Positions 1-8,536 of a DNA stretch of 62,379 nucleotides are shown here, piece by piece. Source of the DNA: Natrinema pallidum DSM 3751 (GTDB lineage: Archaea; Halobacteriota; Halobacteria; Halobacteriales; Natrialbaceae). The stretch lies in the NCBI RefSeq assembly GCF_000337615.1, contig NZ_AOII01000038.1, positions 10,569 to 72,947 on the forward strand, written 5' to 3'. Numbering within the stretch: the first letter of the stretch is position 1; each line of letters begins with the position of its first letter. Made by a program: the position numbers and the translations under genes. Under the pieces are notes generated by a model. That model was given only the letters and a program-made list of their open reading frames with translations, had not been told where the DNA came from and searched no databases.

Positions 1-14
1 GAGAGATATATAAA

Positions 15-896
15 TCAAATAGAGGGTGCTGTTTTCAGCCGTCTCAGTGGCTCAGCCAGGAACTCTATGGGGGTAAACACATGCGTTGTTTGTAAATGAA
101 GGAGCGGATGGCCGGTTGCCTCAGTCGCAGTTTCGACCAGCTTGACGAACTCTGATTCGTCGAATTCCAGCAGGTCATGGTTCGAGTTCAGTAGGTCACT
201 TGCTTGGTGAGCATACTCGATTTCAGAGTTATATTTTGGGGAATTTATTGCCCCCGAAACCGAGTTTGTAGTATTGGCATACGTATGAAGGAGGGTGGAA
301 TCAACACCACCGGATAGCATAGTGGCGGTTGACTTACGGCGGTTGTCATCTTGAATCACCGTTTTCAGAGATGTATCGAGGCGCTGCTGTGCTATGGACC
401 TCGTCAGCGACTCAGGTTGGGATAGTTGCTGGATCTGCGTCACCTCGGGCTGCTCACCTACCAGCCAATTGAGCCGCTCTCCGTGTCCGAGCCTATTGAT
501 TTCATTGACGTAGGACCCGCTTGGACGAGTTCCAAAGAGGATTTGGTCGCCAGCAACTGAATCAGATACCGTCCGTTCGTCAATAGGAATGGTTGAGAGC
601 ACATCTCGGAAGTGGTCGCCAACCACGACCGTATCGTCAGGGGTGCACGAATAGTAAATATCAAACGAGGATGAGATACCACGATATGCACGGACAACTG
701 TGTCGGACTGGCGTTCAACGGTAATTAGACTGTATTCTCCGGGGAGGGACGATAAGTCGTCTACAATTGAGTCAAAACCACCATCTCTAGTGATTTGGTT
801 AATTGCGACTTTAGGGCGGGATCCAGAGAGTACGATGTCGCGTTCGCCTGTCTCGAGATGTACGGCCCCTGGGTTGGAGATGAGAAGTTGTGTCAT
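15..896 (-). pseudogene. Asparagine-synthase-like protein, C-terminally truncated
   Basis: Shows the asparagine synthase B layout: an N-terminal glutaminase-like half (residues about 1-160) and the start of the ATP-pyrophosphatase domain with the PP-loop SGGVDST near residue 195. Family members transfer an amide group, and in polysaccharide clusters they probably amidate sugars or lipids. The frame stops at residue 293, well short of the usual 500-650, so most of the synthetase domain is missing. The stop lies in an AT-rich tail at the window edge, so disruption by something outside the window is likely. The initial Met is followed by Thr, not the catalytic Cys of active glutaminases, so it may have used free ammonia or been inactive even when complete. 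Confidence 0.6.
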
Positions 897-1459
897 TACT
901 ACCGGATTCGGTCTTTCCTAGGTTATCAAGATACTGGTCAACAGTTGCTCTATAACACGCCGAATTGGTCAGTTGAGGGCGCTTGTATCGTTGTCCGACC
1001 TGTTGTCTGTAACGCCCAAAGCGATTTCCCGCACAACAATGTCTACACCGACCCATGGTGGTTAGTTGTGATTGATCGCAAATGTGCGTCGTCACTGCTT
1101 GTTGTGACCGTGTGGTCCCCTGACGTTGATTCATCGCCTGTATAAACCAAGACGGCCCCAATTGCATCGCTTCGGCATCAACCGTCATGTCGAACTTGTA
1201 GTGTCGGCCGTCGCTCATCCGCGAGATATGTGGTCCGCCGAAAACCATCGACAGCCCAGCAATCACAAAAGGATGAGAGTATTTCGACTGATATTCATTT
1301 AGAATCCTCAGATAACTGTGGAAATTGAAAATTCTCTTCATCGTTACTAATCACGTCGAAGATCGGTGACATCGAATATATCATACATTAAAATAGCAGG
1401 AATTGCCCGGCATTAGATTCCTGCTGTCCGCAAGCCGCCTGACTTCCGGCACTGTATCT
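897..1459. other. Gap with possible decayed coding sequence
   Basis: About 560 bases between the asparagine-synthase-like gene and the polymerase gene. A minus-strand open frame (811-1341) starts plausibly but its second half is Arg/Cys/His-rich and overlaps the next gene. Another minus frame in about 1010-1160 reads like beta-rich surface-protein sequence (repeated Thr, Ser, Asp and Val). This suggests a frameshifted, degenerate gene, but no family could be assigned. Confidence 0.3.
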
Positions 1460-2749
1460 CTATTCGACAGAACTAGCTGAATTATTCTTTGAGAAGTGTT
1501 GCAATTTAATGATTGGGTTCCCGTACGCCAGTAATGGGGCAATAGCTGCAACAAATATAAATGATGAAAATTTCACTTGGAAAGTCGCCTGGCCGTATAT
1601 CATGTATATAGAGATATATACTAATAAAGAGCTAAACAATCCAATGTCAAATCCTCTTCTTGTGTGTTCATGTCTTAGATATCGCAATATAGACCGGATA
1701 GTTACGGCAGCTATCGAAGCTAATGTAATAATTGACAATAAACCATAGTTAACAAGGAAACGAATATAGTCACTGTGAGGTGACGAACCAGTCACTTCAA
1801 TAAAATATCGATGACCATGTCCGAATAGTAATTCTGGAGTAGAAGCAGTTCTGATAATAGAAGTTGTACCCTGCCAAATCTCAAACCGAGAAAACGGGTC
1901 ACTGCGCTGGAAGAGATCGATCCAGGTAAGCAGGAATACAAGAGTCAGTGCTCCCCCAAAAAGGACACAAGCACCAATCATATAGTGATGAAGTTTGAGT
2001 TTTTTGGATTTAGATCGGAATGAAACCATCCCGTATATAAAAAGAGAGATAATCAAAGCACCAACTGGCCCTCTACTACCAGTTAGGACTACCCCTAACC
2101 CGAACAATATAGCAAGAGAATAATACAATACCTTGCCTCGTTTGTTTAGCTCGTTAATCCCTGCGGAGATCGTACAGAGAACACCTGTTACTAGTACAGG
2201 TGCGAGGCCGTTCGGATTCACGTACCACCCAGCCAAACGGGGGTAATCGGGATACTGGATAATTTTTATTGGACCAATGGAGACTTCCGTAATGACTGCC
2301 GCAAGGAGTGCAACGACAAGAGAAATGAAAGCATATCGGATGACAAACCAACGGAGAATAGATGTATAGAATTTGGGTGACATATCAATAAAATTAATTC
2401 CTGTTACTATCACTAGGAACCAAAGTAATGTCCAACCAACGGGACTAAGCACCCAGCGAAGAGAGGAAGGTCTATTGATAGATGATAAAATAATCAGTCC
2501 CCCAAAGATTATAAACAAAATCACACCGACTGTCACGGAAGTATCCGGTATTTTCCCAAACTGGGATGAGAAAGATAATAATAATAGGAATAAAAATATA
2601 AATAATAGAATGAAATATGAATACTTAGAGTACACTTGGTCCACTGGATTATAACCCCGAGCAGGGGAGGAATACGTCGATAAAAAGAGGCAAGCAAAAA
2701 GAATGTACACAATCCCATTCCATACGAATTGTTCCCAAGATCTAGTCAT
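1460..2749 (-). CDS. O-antigen ligase/polymerase (Wzy/WaaL)-like membrane protein
   Basis: A 429-residue polytopic protein with roughly ten to twelve hydrophobic segments and a larger extracytoplasmic loop around residues 265-320 ending in an HGH motif, the usual pattern for O-antigen ligases and polysaccharide polymerases. Proteins of this fold join sugar repeats or transfer glycan to an acceptor at the outer face of the membrane. It lies among glycosyltransferase, epimerase and sulfatase-like genes on the same strand. The gene is visibly richer in A+T than its neighbours, with many ATA and AAA codons, as is common for horizontally exchanged wzy genes. Whether it is a polymerase or a ligase cannot be told from sequence alone. 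Confidence 0.75.
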   Translation of the reverse strand: MTRSWEQFVWNGIVYILFACLFLSTYSSPARGYNPVDQVYSKYSYFILLFIFLFLLLLSFSSQFGKIPDTSVTVGVILFIIFGGLIILSSINRPSSLRWVLSPVGWTLLWFLVIVTGINFIDMSPKFYTSILRWFVIRYAFISLVVALLAAVITEVSIGPIKIIQYPDYPRLAGWYVNPNGLAPVLVTGVLCTISAGINELNKRGKVLYYSLAILFGLGVVLTGSRGPVGALIISLFIYGMVSFRSKSKKLKLHHYMIGACVLFGGALTLVFLLTWIDLFQRSDPFSRFEIWQGTTSIIRTASTPELLFGHGHRYFIEVTGSSPHSDYIRFLVNYGLLSIITLASIAAVTIRSILRYLRHEHTRRGFDIGLFSSLLVYISIYMIYGQATFQVKFSSFIFVAAIAPLLAYGNPIIKLQHFSKNNSASSVE

Positions 2750-2824
2750 TGTTCTATTTTAGTTCTTAGTCGCATTGTATTATTTTAATTCTGAAGTGAG
2801 CAGACCATCGTGCTAGTATGTATG

Positions 2825-3736
2825 CTATCGATAGCCTAACTTTGCAAGTTGTTTTTCGATTTTCTCTTGATCAACGTATTCATCACGCTCACTTGGATCA
2901 GCTTGGATCTCTTTTCTCTTATTATTTTGATAAACATTCCAGGGGACTTTCACAAGAGAAGGATAGTATATTCCGCTGGGATGGCCATAGTCTCGAAGGG
3001 GGAGTATCATGTGACGTTCACCGATCATTTCACCATGATCGGCGGTGATTACTGTTTTTCCTTGGAGATCAGAGAGTAGTTCCTTGACTTCTTCGAGTAC
3101 GATATCCATATTCTCTTTATATGCTCGGAGGACGTCCTCCCTTGTCCAATCTTCGGTTTGTTTGAGAACCTCACCTAACGAGGAGGATTTATGTCTAAAC
3201 TTCTCCCGTCCGAATGAACCAATAAACGGATGATGAGGCTGTAGATAGTGGACTATCAACCGTTTGTTCGGATACTTCTCATTTGCTTCTTGAGCCTTTT
3301 CCGTGACGAATTCCGGTTTCACAGTCTCGAAATACGGATCGAGGGCGGAGGCGTCGTTGAGGCCATATTGAAGGTCAATTAATTTAAATACGTTCGAGTT
3401 GAGGCCATCTCGTGTTGTAGTATACCAGCTGTTTGTCGTCACGTAAACGGTATCATTCAATTCTCTTCCATTGAAATTAGCCGGAATAAATTCGTAGGTT
3501 GCCGATCCACGGGAAATCCGATAATCAAGAGAACCAGGGAGATCCGCTATTTTTTCGAATATATCATATCGGCACGCATCTAAGATGATCAGATTATCCC
3601 AATCTTCTTCGAAGATATCTATCCCCTTCTTATTAAAGGACCTCCCATTTTGTATATTGTACTTTTTCCTATTGAGTTCTCGGGCAACTTTCTTCGGATC
3701 TCGTAATCCATTATATATGTCTGCCAGTGAATACAT
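2825..3736 (-). CDS. Sulfatase/alkaline-phosphatase-superfamily-like protein
   Basis: A 303-residue protein with hallmarks of the sulfatase branch of the alkaline phosphatase superfamily: an early metal-binding-type segment LDACRYD near residue 53, a central HPF segment in the HYLQPHHPF stretch, and a late ADHGE motif near residue 232. Haloarchaeal glycan clusters often contain such proteins, probably acting on sulfate, phosphate or phosphoglycerol groups of surface sugars. The Cys-Arg pair in DACRYD resembles the formylglycine region only loosely, so the substrate is unclear. No signal peptide or membrane segment is visible. It is 75 bases upstream of the polymerase gene on the same strand. 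Confidence 0.65.
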   Translation of the reverse strand: MYSLADIYNGLRDPKKVARELNRKKYNIQNGRSFNKKGIDIFEEDWDNLIILDACRYDIFEKIADLPGSLDYRISRGSATYEFIPANFNGRELNDTVYVTTNSWYTTTRDGLNSNVFKLIDLQYGLNDASALDPYFETVKPEFVTEKAQEANEKYPNKRLIVHYLQPHHPFIGSFGREKFRHKSSSLGEVLKQTEDWTREDVLRAYKENMDIVLEEVKELLSDLQGKTVITADHGEMIGERHMILPLRDYGHPSGIYYPSLVKVPWNVYQNNKRKEIQADPSERDEYVDQEKIEKQLAKLGYR

Positions 3737-4338
3737 AGCGGTGGTATTTAATCTCGTAGTGTACTACTTTCGTTGAACTGTTTATGTTAGCGTGTGCCGA
3801 CTCCTGAGTTCGTCGTGAATTCTGTTGGAGTGTCATCGGTTCCTATGGAAGTTCTTATGCCCAAACCGTCGTATTTTGAGTATTTAAACCCGGCGTAAGC
3901 CGGTAGTGGCAACCTGATGTCCGTCATGACCAAGTCAACAGGTAGGCCATCACCAAATCCTTGCTTTCCTGTCCCAATCATTACGACTCACTCATCGATC
4001 GAGTCTCCCCCGGTTCGAGTCCCTGAATACACACTACGCTCTTGTGACGGAGATTGTTGATATATCTTCCCATCGTCGGATCAAGTCAATACCTGTCCGC
4101 CAGAGCCACTGAGATGCAAGTTCACGATCTATTGCACTCGCCACAGAATCGCAGGGCAGCATCGTATCAATAATGTTTCACACAAAAGCGTATGCACTAT
4201 TTTCGGGAAGGATAACATCCCCCATCTCCCGACGACGAAGAGAGAGCAGCATCGAGCCTTGCATCGGCATCAACGCCGTCAAATGACCGCGCGTAATGTC
4301 GGTCATTAACTAGGACTCTGCTATATACGATTGTATTT
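3737..4338. other. 600-base gap with possible remnant of a beta-helix surface protein
   Basis: No intact gene seen. On the minus strand around 4200-4310 one frame reads NDRHYARSFDGVDADARLD and continues as an Asp/Ser-rich stretch, which resembles N-terminal parts of right-handed beta-helix (pectate-lyase-fold) surface proteins. Stops interrupt it. A 64-codon frame at 3787-3981 may be its tail. This looks like a decayed gene in the glycan cluster, but the assignment rests on general resemblance. Confidence 0.3.
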
Positions 4339-5163
4339 TCACTTTCGAAGGAGAATTTTATAAACCACACTTCGAACTCTATTTGGAACTAATCGTATCG
4401 GGATCCGAAGAAGAATATTCCGAACGAATTCAAACCACGTGATTGCCCCGAGCTGAAGGAATTCTCGTTGCAATGAATATTCGAGTTGGGCATATTCCAG
4501 TCCTCCACGCCGATCATATAATTCCTCACCAGCCCGACACCGTACTAACACCTCTGGTAGATTCTCAATCGTATATCCTTGTGAAAGCATTCGCATCCAC
4601 AATTCGTAATCCTGCTGTGTCCTCAGTGATCGATAATTACCAGCTTCAAGAACCGAATCTCGCCGGAACATTACTGTTGGATGGTTTGTCGGACACCGGA
4701 AGCGAGCAAACGACTCGACTTCATCAGCCTCAATCGGAACTTCACGAACTTGAACGATATCTTCGGGATCGTCTCTGAACTCTCCAATAGATCCTCCAAC
4801 AACGTCTACGTCCGGATTCGACGAGAGATATTTGAGTTGGCGCTCAAATCGATCATTGACAGCTACGTCATCCGCGTCCATTCGTGCAACGATCTTGTGA
4901 GTACATTCTTCGACACCAGTCTGAAGCGCAGTACCAAGCCCCTGGTTGGTTTCGAGCTGAACTATACGAACGATATCTGGAAACTCAGATCGAAAATCAT
5001 CAATAACAGAGTGAAGGGAATCGGTTAGCGGACCATCACCTATGAGAAGGATTTCGCCAGGTGACACAGTTTGATCAATCACGCTCTGGAGTGCCAATTT
5101 GAAATGTTCGGGATTGTCCTTCTCATAGACACTAATCAATACTGAGAATGCTGGTAGCGTCAT
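4339..5163 (-). CDS. Family 2 glycosyltransferase
   Basis: A 274-residue GT-A fold glycosyltransferase. It starts with the family 2 signature SVLISVYEKDNPEHF, has a nucleotide-sugar-binding region in the first 100 residues, and carries the metal-binding ADD of RMDADD near residue 97. It should transfer a sugar from a nucleotide donor to a growing surface glycan or lipid-linked oligosaccharide on the cytoplasmic face. The C-terminal 70 residues are basic with a hydrophobic patch, suggesting peripheral membrane contact. The next gene upstream on the same strand is the epimerase, 87 bases away. Donor and acceptor cannot be deduced. Confidence 0.9.
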   Translation of the reverse strand: MTLPAFSVLISVYEKDNPEHFKLALQSVIDQTVSPGEILLIGDGPLTDSLHSVIDDFRSEFPDIVRIVQLETNQGLGTALQTGVEECTHKIVARMDADDVAVNDRFERQLKYLSSNPDVDVVGGSIGEFRDDPEDIVQVREVPIEADEVESFARFRCPTNHPTVMFRRDSVLEAGNYRSLRTQQDYELWMRMLSQGYTIENLPEVLVRCRAGEELYDRRGGLEYAQLEYSLQREFLQLGAITWFEFVRNILLRIPIRLVPNRVRSVVYKILLRK

Positions 5164-5250
5164 CTGGACATCACCTGATCAAAGGTCTGTAGCATCCAAT
5201 TCATAAACATAGTGATTATCCACCATTCTGCACGAACCGGAAATACTTGA

Positions 5251-6240
5251 TCATGATTTTCGAACCAGCGGCTCGTACCACTCTTGATTCTCTCCGTACC
5301 AATCGACAAATTTCCTGACCCCCTCACGAATTGTATGTTCCGGACTGTATCCTAGACGCTCGCTTGCTTTCGACACATCCGCATGGGTGTGTTCAGCATC
5401 GGCGTCGTAGCGCTCGGCATACTCCAACTCTAACTCTGGAGCCAACTGATCGCGGACCTCCGTTGCTAGCGTCCGAATCTCAATATTGTCCGATGATCCA
5501 ATGTTTAGAACCTCTCCATCTGCCGTGTCTGACCCCAACAGTGTCAGATTCGCGTCAACGATATCCTCGATGTATGTGAAGTCCCGTGTTTGCGTCCCGT
5601 TCCCATACACTACAGGTGGTTCGTTGTTCATACACCGGGACACGAAGTTCGAGATCGCCATATTCGGTCGCATCCGCGGACCGTATACCGTGAAATACCG
5701 TAGTGACACCGTGGATATGTCGTATACCTCGTGATAGGCGGCTGCGTAACGCTCGGCAGCAAGTTTTGATGCACCGTAAGGGCTCACAGGGAGTGTCGGA
5801 TCAGTTTCTTCGAATGGGACGTACTCACCACGCCCACCGTAGACCGAAGATGAGGAGGCTACCACAATTCGCTCAATATCCGTTTCGCGGGCTGCGTCCA
5901 GAATGTTTAGTGTCCCATCGACATTCACCTCGTCGTATACTCGTGGTTCAGCGACGCTGTCACGGACACCAGCACGCGCGGCTTGGTGAAATACGATGTC
6001 TGTCTCACTGACAAGCTCATCAACCAAACTGCTATTCCGAATATCACCTTCGACGAAGGCGTAGTTACATCCTTCAGCGTCGGCAATTGATCGGTGTACG
6101 TCCAGTGTGTGTTCCTTAATCTGGAGGTTATAGTAAGGGTGCATCGCATCCAGAACGGTCACGTCATGGCCGCCTCTGAGGAATTGCTCGGCAAGATGAC
6201 CGCCGATGAAGCCAGCACCACCAGTGACGAGTATTCGCAT
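5251..6240 (-). CDS. NAD-dependent sugar-nucleotide epimerase/dehydratase
   Basis: An extended short-chain dehydrogenase of about 329 residues. The N-terminal Rossmann glycine motif GGAGFIGG follows directly on the chosen start (MRILVTGG). An upstream in-frame start at 6267 would add nine residues that family members lack, so 6240 is preferred. The active-site Ser and YxxxK appear in VVASSSSVYGG and SPYGASK. The closest named relatives are UDP-glucose 4-epimerases and GDP- or UDP-sugar dehydratases. It would supply an activated sugar to the neighbouring GT2. The gene is the first of the minus-strand glycan block and its start faces away from the histone-like gene. Confidence 0.88.
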   Translation of the reverse strand: MRILVTGGAGFIGGHLAEQFLRGGHDVTVLDAMHPYYNLQIKEHTLDVHRSIADAEGCNYAFVEGDIRNSSLVDELVSETDIVFHQAARAGVRDSVAEPRVYDEVNVDGTLNILDAARETDIERIVVASSSSVYGGRGEYVPFEETDPTLPVSPYGASKLAAERYAAAYHEVYDISTVSLRYFTVYGPRMRPNMAISNFVSRCMNNEPPVVYGNGTQTRDFTYIEDIVDANLTLLGSDTADGEVLNIGSSDNIEIRTLATEVRDQLAPELELEYAERYDADAEHTHADVSKASERLGYSPEHTIREGVRKFVDWYGENQEWYEPLVRKS

Positions 6241-6438
6241 TATTGTTTCTGTCCTCAGCGTCACCAAAAGGTCTGCTGTATGTGTTTTACTTAAACCGGC
6301 CCTTTGAGCAACCGGAGACGATTAGTCGCCATCAGATTGATCCCGCCGCTGTTTGCGAATTCAATAGAGCAGTTCTCTCTGATATACAGACTGTTCCGGG
6401 TGATGATGTGCCAAAACCCTACGTGGATATTTTGAGCC

Positions 6439-6446
6439 TTTATATA
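6439..6446 (+). promoter_or_regulatory. TATA box of the histone-like gene
   Basis: TTTATATA lies 26 bases before the ATG at 6472, the spacing expected for a leaderless haloarchaeal transcript. Confidence 0.6.
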
Positions 6447-6471
6447 GGTCACAGGAGAATTTCGCGATGGA

Positions 6472-6639
6472 ATGTCTGACCTAATCGTCAAAGCAGCCGT
6501 GAAGGACGCGCTCTCGGACCACAACGTCTCGGCAGATTTCTACGACGCTCTCAACGAAGGGGTAGCCGAACTGCTCGACGACGCCGCAGAGCGTGCTGAG
6601 GCCAACGACCGGAAGACGGTCCAACCTCGCGACCTGTAG
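6472..6639 (+). CDS. Small histone-fold-like (DUF1931-type) protein
   Basis: A 55-residue acidic protein. It begins MSDLIVKAAVKDAL and ends with AERAEANDRKTVQPRDL, which matches the half-histone DUF1931-type proteins common in haloarchaea: a short helix, a long helix, and a terminal RKTV..DL segment like the end of an archaeal histone fold. Likely role: DNA binding or chromatin architecture as a dimer. An earlier ATG at 6467 opens only a five-codon frame, so 6472 is the start. It is too short for many gene finders. The broken exonuclease VII gene begins 50 bases downstream. Confidence 0.75.
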   Translation: MSDLIVKAAVKDALSDHNVSADFYDALNEGVAELLDDAAERAEANDRKTVQPRDL

Positions 6640-6688
6640 GCCGGAGTATCACAGGCGGTCGATCCCCGATGCGCGAGAGGTTCTTAGC

Positions 6689-7597
6689 GTGTCACAGCTG
6701 AACAACCGGATTGCATCGGTCGTCCAGGACACGCCTGCCCTCAACGGCGACCGCTGTATCGGCGAAGTCACTGACCGCCACCAGAACAATACGGCGCTCT
6801 ACTTCACGTTCACCGACGACGCCGGGCTCCTCTGTACGATCTGGGCGAACCGCTACCGGGAGATGGACGCCGACCTCGAGGACGATATCGATTACTGGGT
6901 CGAGGGTGGGAAGATCGACCTCAAACCGTGGGAGGTGATCGTCGGCGGCGACGGCGACCAGGCGGCTGCCGTCAAGCGAATGCAAAGCGAACTCGAAGAG
7001 CGTAGCTGGTTCGACGACGAACAGAAACAGCAACCACCGGCGTTCTCGGAGCGGGTCGGCGTTGTTACGTCCCTCCGAGGGGACGCCCGGTACGACATCC
7101 GGAACGCGATTCACGAGCAGGACTCACCGTCGACATCGTGGTGAAGGACGCAACCGTCCAGGGATCGAACGCGCCGACGTCCATCGCGAACGGGATTCAC
7201 CATCTGGACCGGTCAGAGGACGTCGACGCGATCATCGTCGGCCGCGGTGGCGGGAGCGATTCGAACCTCCAGGCGTTCAACACCGAGCGTGTCGCGGAAG
7301 CGATCTTCACCGCGAATGCCCCCGTGGTCACCGCGATTGGACACACCGATGACCGGCTACTCGCGGATCAGGTGGCGGATGTCCGGACGATCACGCCGAC
7401 GGCCGCCGGGTAGTATAGCGTGAACTCCCGCAAAGAGTTATCTTGCGAGTGAGATCGAGCCGCTGGAGCAGCAGCTCGACGCGGACGAGTGTGACCTCGA
7501 TGAAGGCACGAAACTCCACCAGGAAGGTCAGGAGCTCTTGACTGGGGTACGAGAAATCCTCGACGAAGGAAGCGGTGAAGTTGTGGAGCTCGAGTAA
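6689..7597 (+). pseudogene. xseA: Exonuclease VII remnant: frameshifted xseA joined to the xseB tail
   Basis: Starting at GTG 6689 the frame encodes the exonuclease VII large-subunit N-terminus, with the OB fold (SQLNNRIASVVQDTP) and the RVGVVTSLRGDARYDI segment. At about 7128 the frame shifts: DSPSTSW ends at 7144 while VVKDATVQGSNAPTSIA continues in the +1 frame. The core motifs IIVGRGGGSDSNLQAFN and TAIGHTDDR follow. After ITPTAAG an in-frame stop at 7411-7413 interrupts a recognisable continuation (NSRKEL..EIEPLEQQL). This is directly followed by a small-subunit-like tail, DEGTKLHQEGQELL and GSGEVVELE, ending at 7597. An internal deletion therefore fused the remains of both subunit genes, and no active enzyme is expected. 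Confidence 0.8.
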
Positions 7598-7615
7598 GTG
7601 AGCTGGTGCTCACCC

Positions 7616-7655
7616 TTAACCAACAGTCACTCACTCTCCCCAGTTTGTTGGTTAA
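7616..7655 (+). promoter_or_regulatory. Family A dyad 1, upstream of the conjugation operon
   Basis: TTAACCAACA, 20 bases, then TGTTGGTTAA: a perfect 10-bp inverted repeat. It lies 148 bases before the first gene of the secretion operon, in the only gap ahead of it. The spacer shares no sequence with the other copies, which points to a protein-binding or recombination site, not a transposable repeat. Confidence 0.8.
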
Positions 7656-7803
7656 GTCTTTTTCTATGACATGAACCAGTGATCCGATTATAATTCATCC
7701 AACATTATTGCACCACTTGATAGCCAGAAAGCATTTAGGTATCATCCAGCTACCGCGTCAACGTGTACCGGGACTCAACCGGTGCAGACACATATCCACA
7801 TGT

Positions 7804-8082
7804 ATGATTACGAGGTCAGTCACCATCGAGGACATCGATGACCTGTACCTGATGTGGAACGACCACATCAACGCCTCCGCCCTCTATCGCCGCGCCCTCC
7901 GCGAGGAAATGGAAGTCCGCGGTGTTGATCCCGATGAACTCCGCGACCTCCTCGAACGGGCCCGCGAGCAGGGCTACACACTCGAAGAGATCGCTGAAAA
8001 CACCAACCGATTCGACGACCTCCAGTCACTCGTCGAAGAGGAGCAGAGCCAGCCGCCGGCTGGAGACGCCACTGAGGATTGA
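7804..8082 (+). CDS. Small helical protein heading the conjugation operon, possible ribbon-helix-helix
   Basis: A 92-residue acidic protein. ATG 7804 was chosen because the protein from there begins RSVTIEDIDDLYLMW and an upstream extension is rich in unusual residues. Residues 4-45 (short beta strand, then helix-turn-helix with NHINASALYRRALREEM) fit a ribbon-helix-helix DNA-binding fold, where RRALREE would be the end of the second helix. The rest is a charged helix. It is the first gene after dyad A1 and is separated by 6 bases from the pilin-like gene, so it could be the operon's regulator or a relaxosome accessory protein. The fold assignment is inference. Confidence 0.6.
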   Translation: MITRSVTIEDIDDLYLMWNDHINASALYRRALREEMEVRGVDPDELRDLLERAREQGYTLEEIAENTNRFDDLQSLVEEEQSQPPAGDATED

Positions 8083-8088
8083 CCTGCT

Positions 8089-8508
8089 ATGCCACAGGAC
8101 AAAACTCCCTCCGACTCTGAACGTCGCACCGACACCGGGTCACTACTGATGGGTAGGATTCCCCGACAGGCCGCGCTGACGTTCGTCTTCCTGGGCCTGT
8201 TCGCTGTCGAGCCAGTTGCCGCTCAGGACAACGCTGTCTGTAGCGCGGACAACCTCCCGAGTATGATTGAGGGATTCTTCCAGCTGACAACCGCGCTGGG
8301 GATCGTCGGCCTCGCGATCGTCTGGCAGGCCGATTCCCTCATCGAGATGTTCACCCTCAATCCCGAGCAGAAGAAGGGCCTCAAGCGGCACAAGCGCTCC
8401 GCGATGAAGTCCGCGGTCGTCCTTGTTGTCCTCGGCCCGCTGTATACCGTTGCCGGGTCGATGATGGGCCTTCCACTGGCACAGTGCGTCGATCTCGTCC
8501 CCTGGTAA
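8089..8508 (+). CDS. Pilin-like (VirB2/TrbC-type) membrane protein
   Basis: A 139-residue protein with a signal-peptide-like segment at about residues 21-47 (ALTFVFLGLFAV, then an AAQDN cleavage-like site), followed by two hydrophobic helices (about 61-80 and 107-127) separated by a short basic loop with KKGLKRHKR. This topology, its small size and its position at the head of a VirB-type operon resemble VirB2/TrbC conjugative pilins. Two cysteines in the mature part could pair outside the cell. A downstream ATG at 8149 would place the start directly before the signal segment and is a possible alternative. There is no sequence-level proof of pilin function. Confidence 0.5.
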   Translation: MPQDKTPSDSERRTDTGSLLMGRIPRQAALTFVFLGLFAVEPVAAQDNAVCSADNLPSMIEGFFQLTTALGIVGLAIVWQADSLIEMFTLNPEQKKGLKRHKRSAMKSAVVLVVLGPLYTVAGSMMGLPLAQCVDLVPW

Positions 8509-8536
8509 CCACCCCGCAGTCCCCGTTGCGAGCCCT

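Noticed and set aside
811-1341. A 176-codon minus-strand frame
   Set aside because: It overlaps the asparagine-synthase-like gene and its second half is Arg/Cys-rich. Treated as decay, not a gene.
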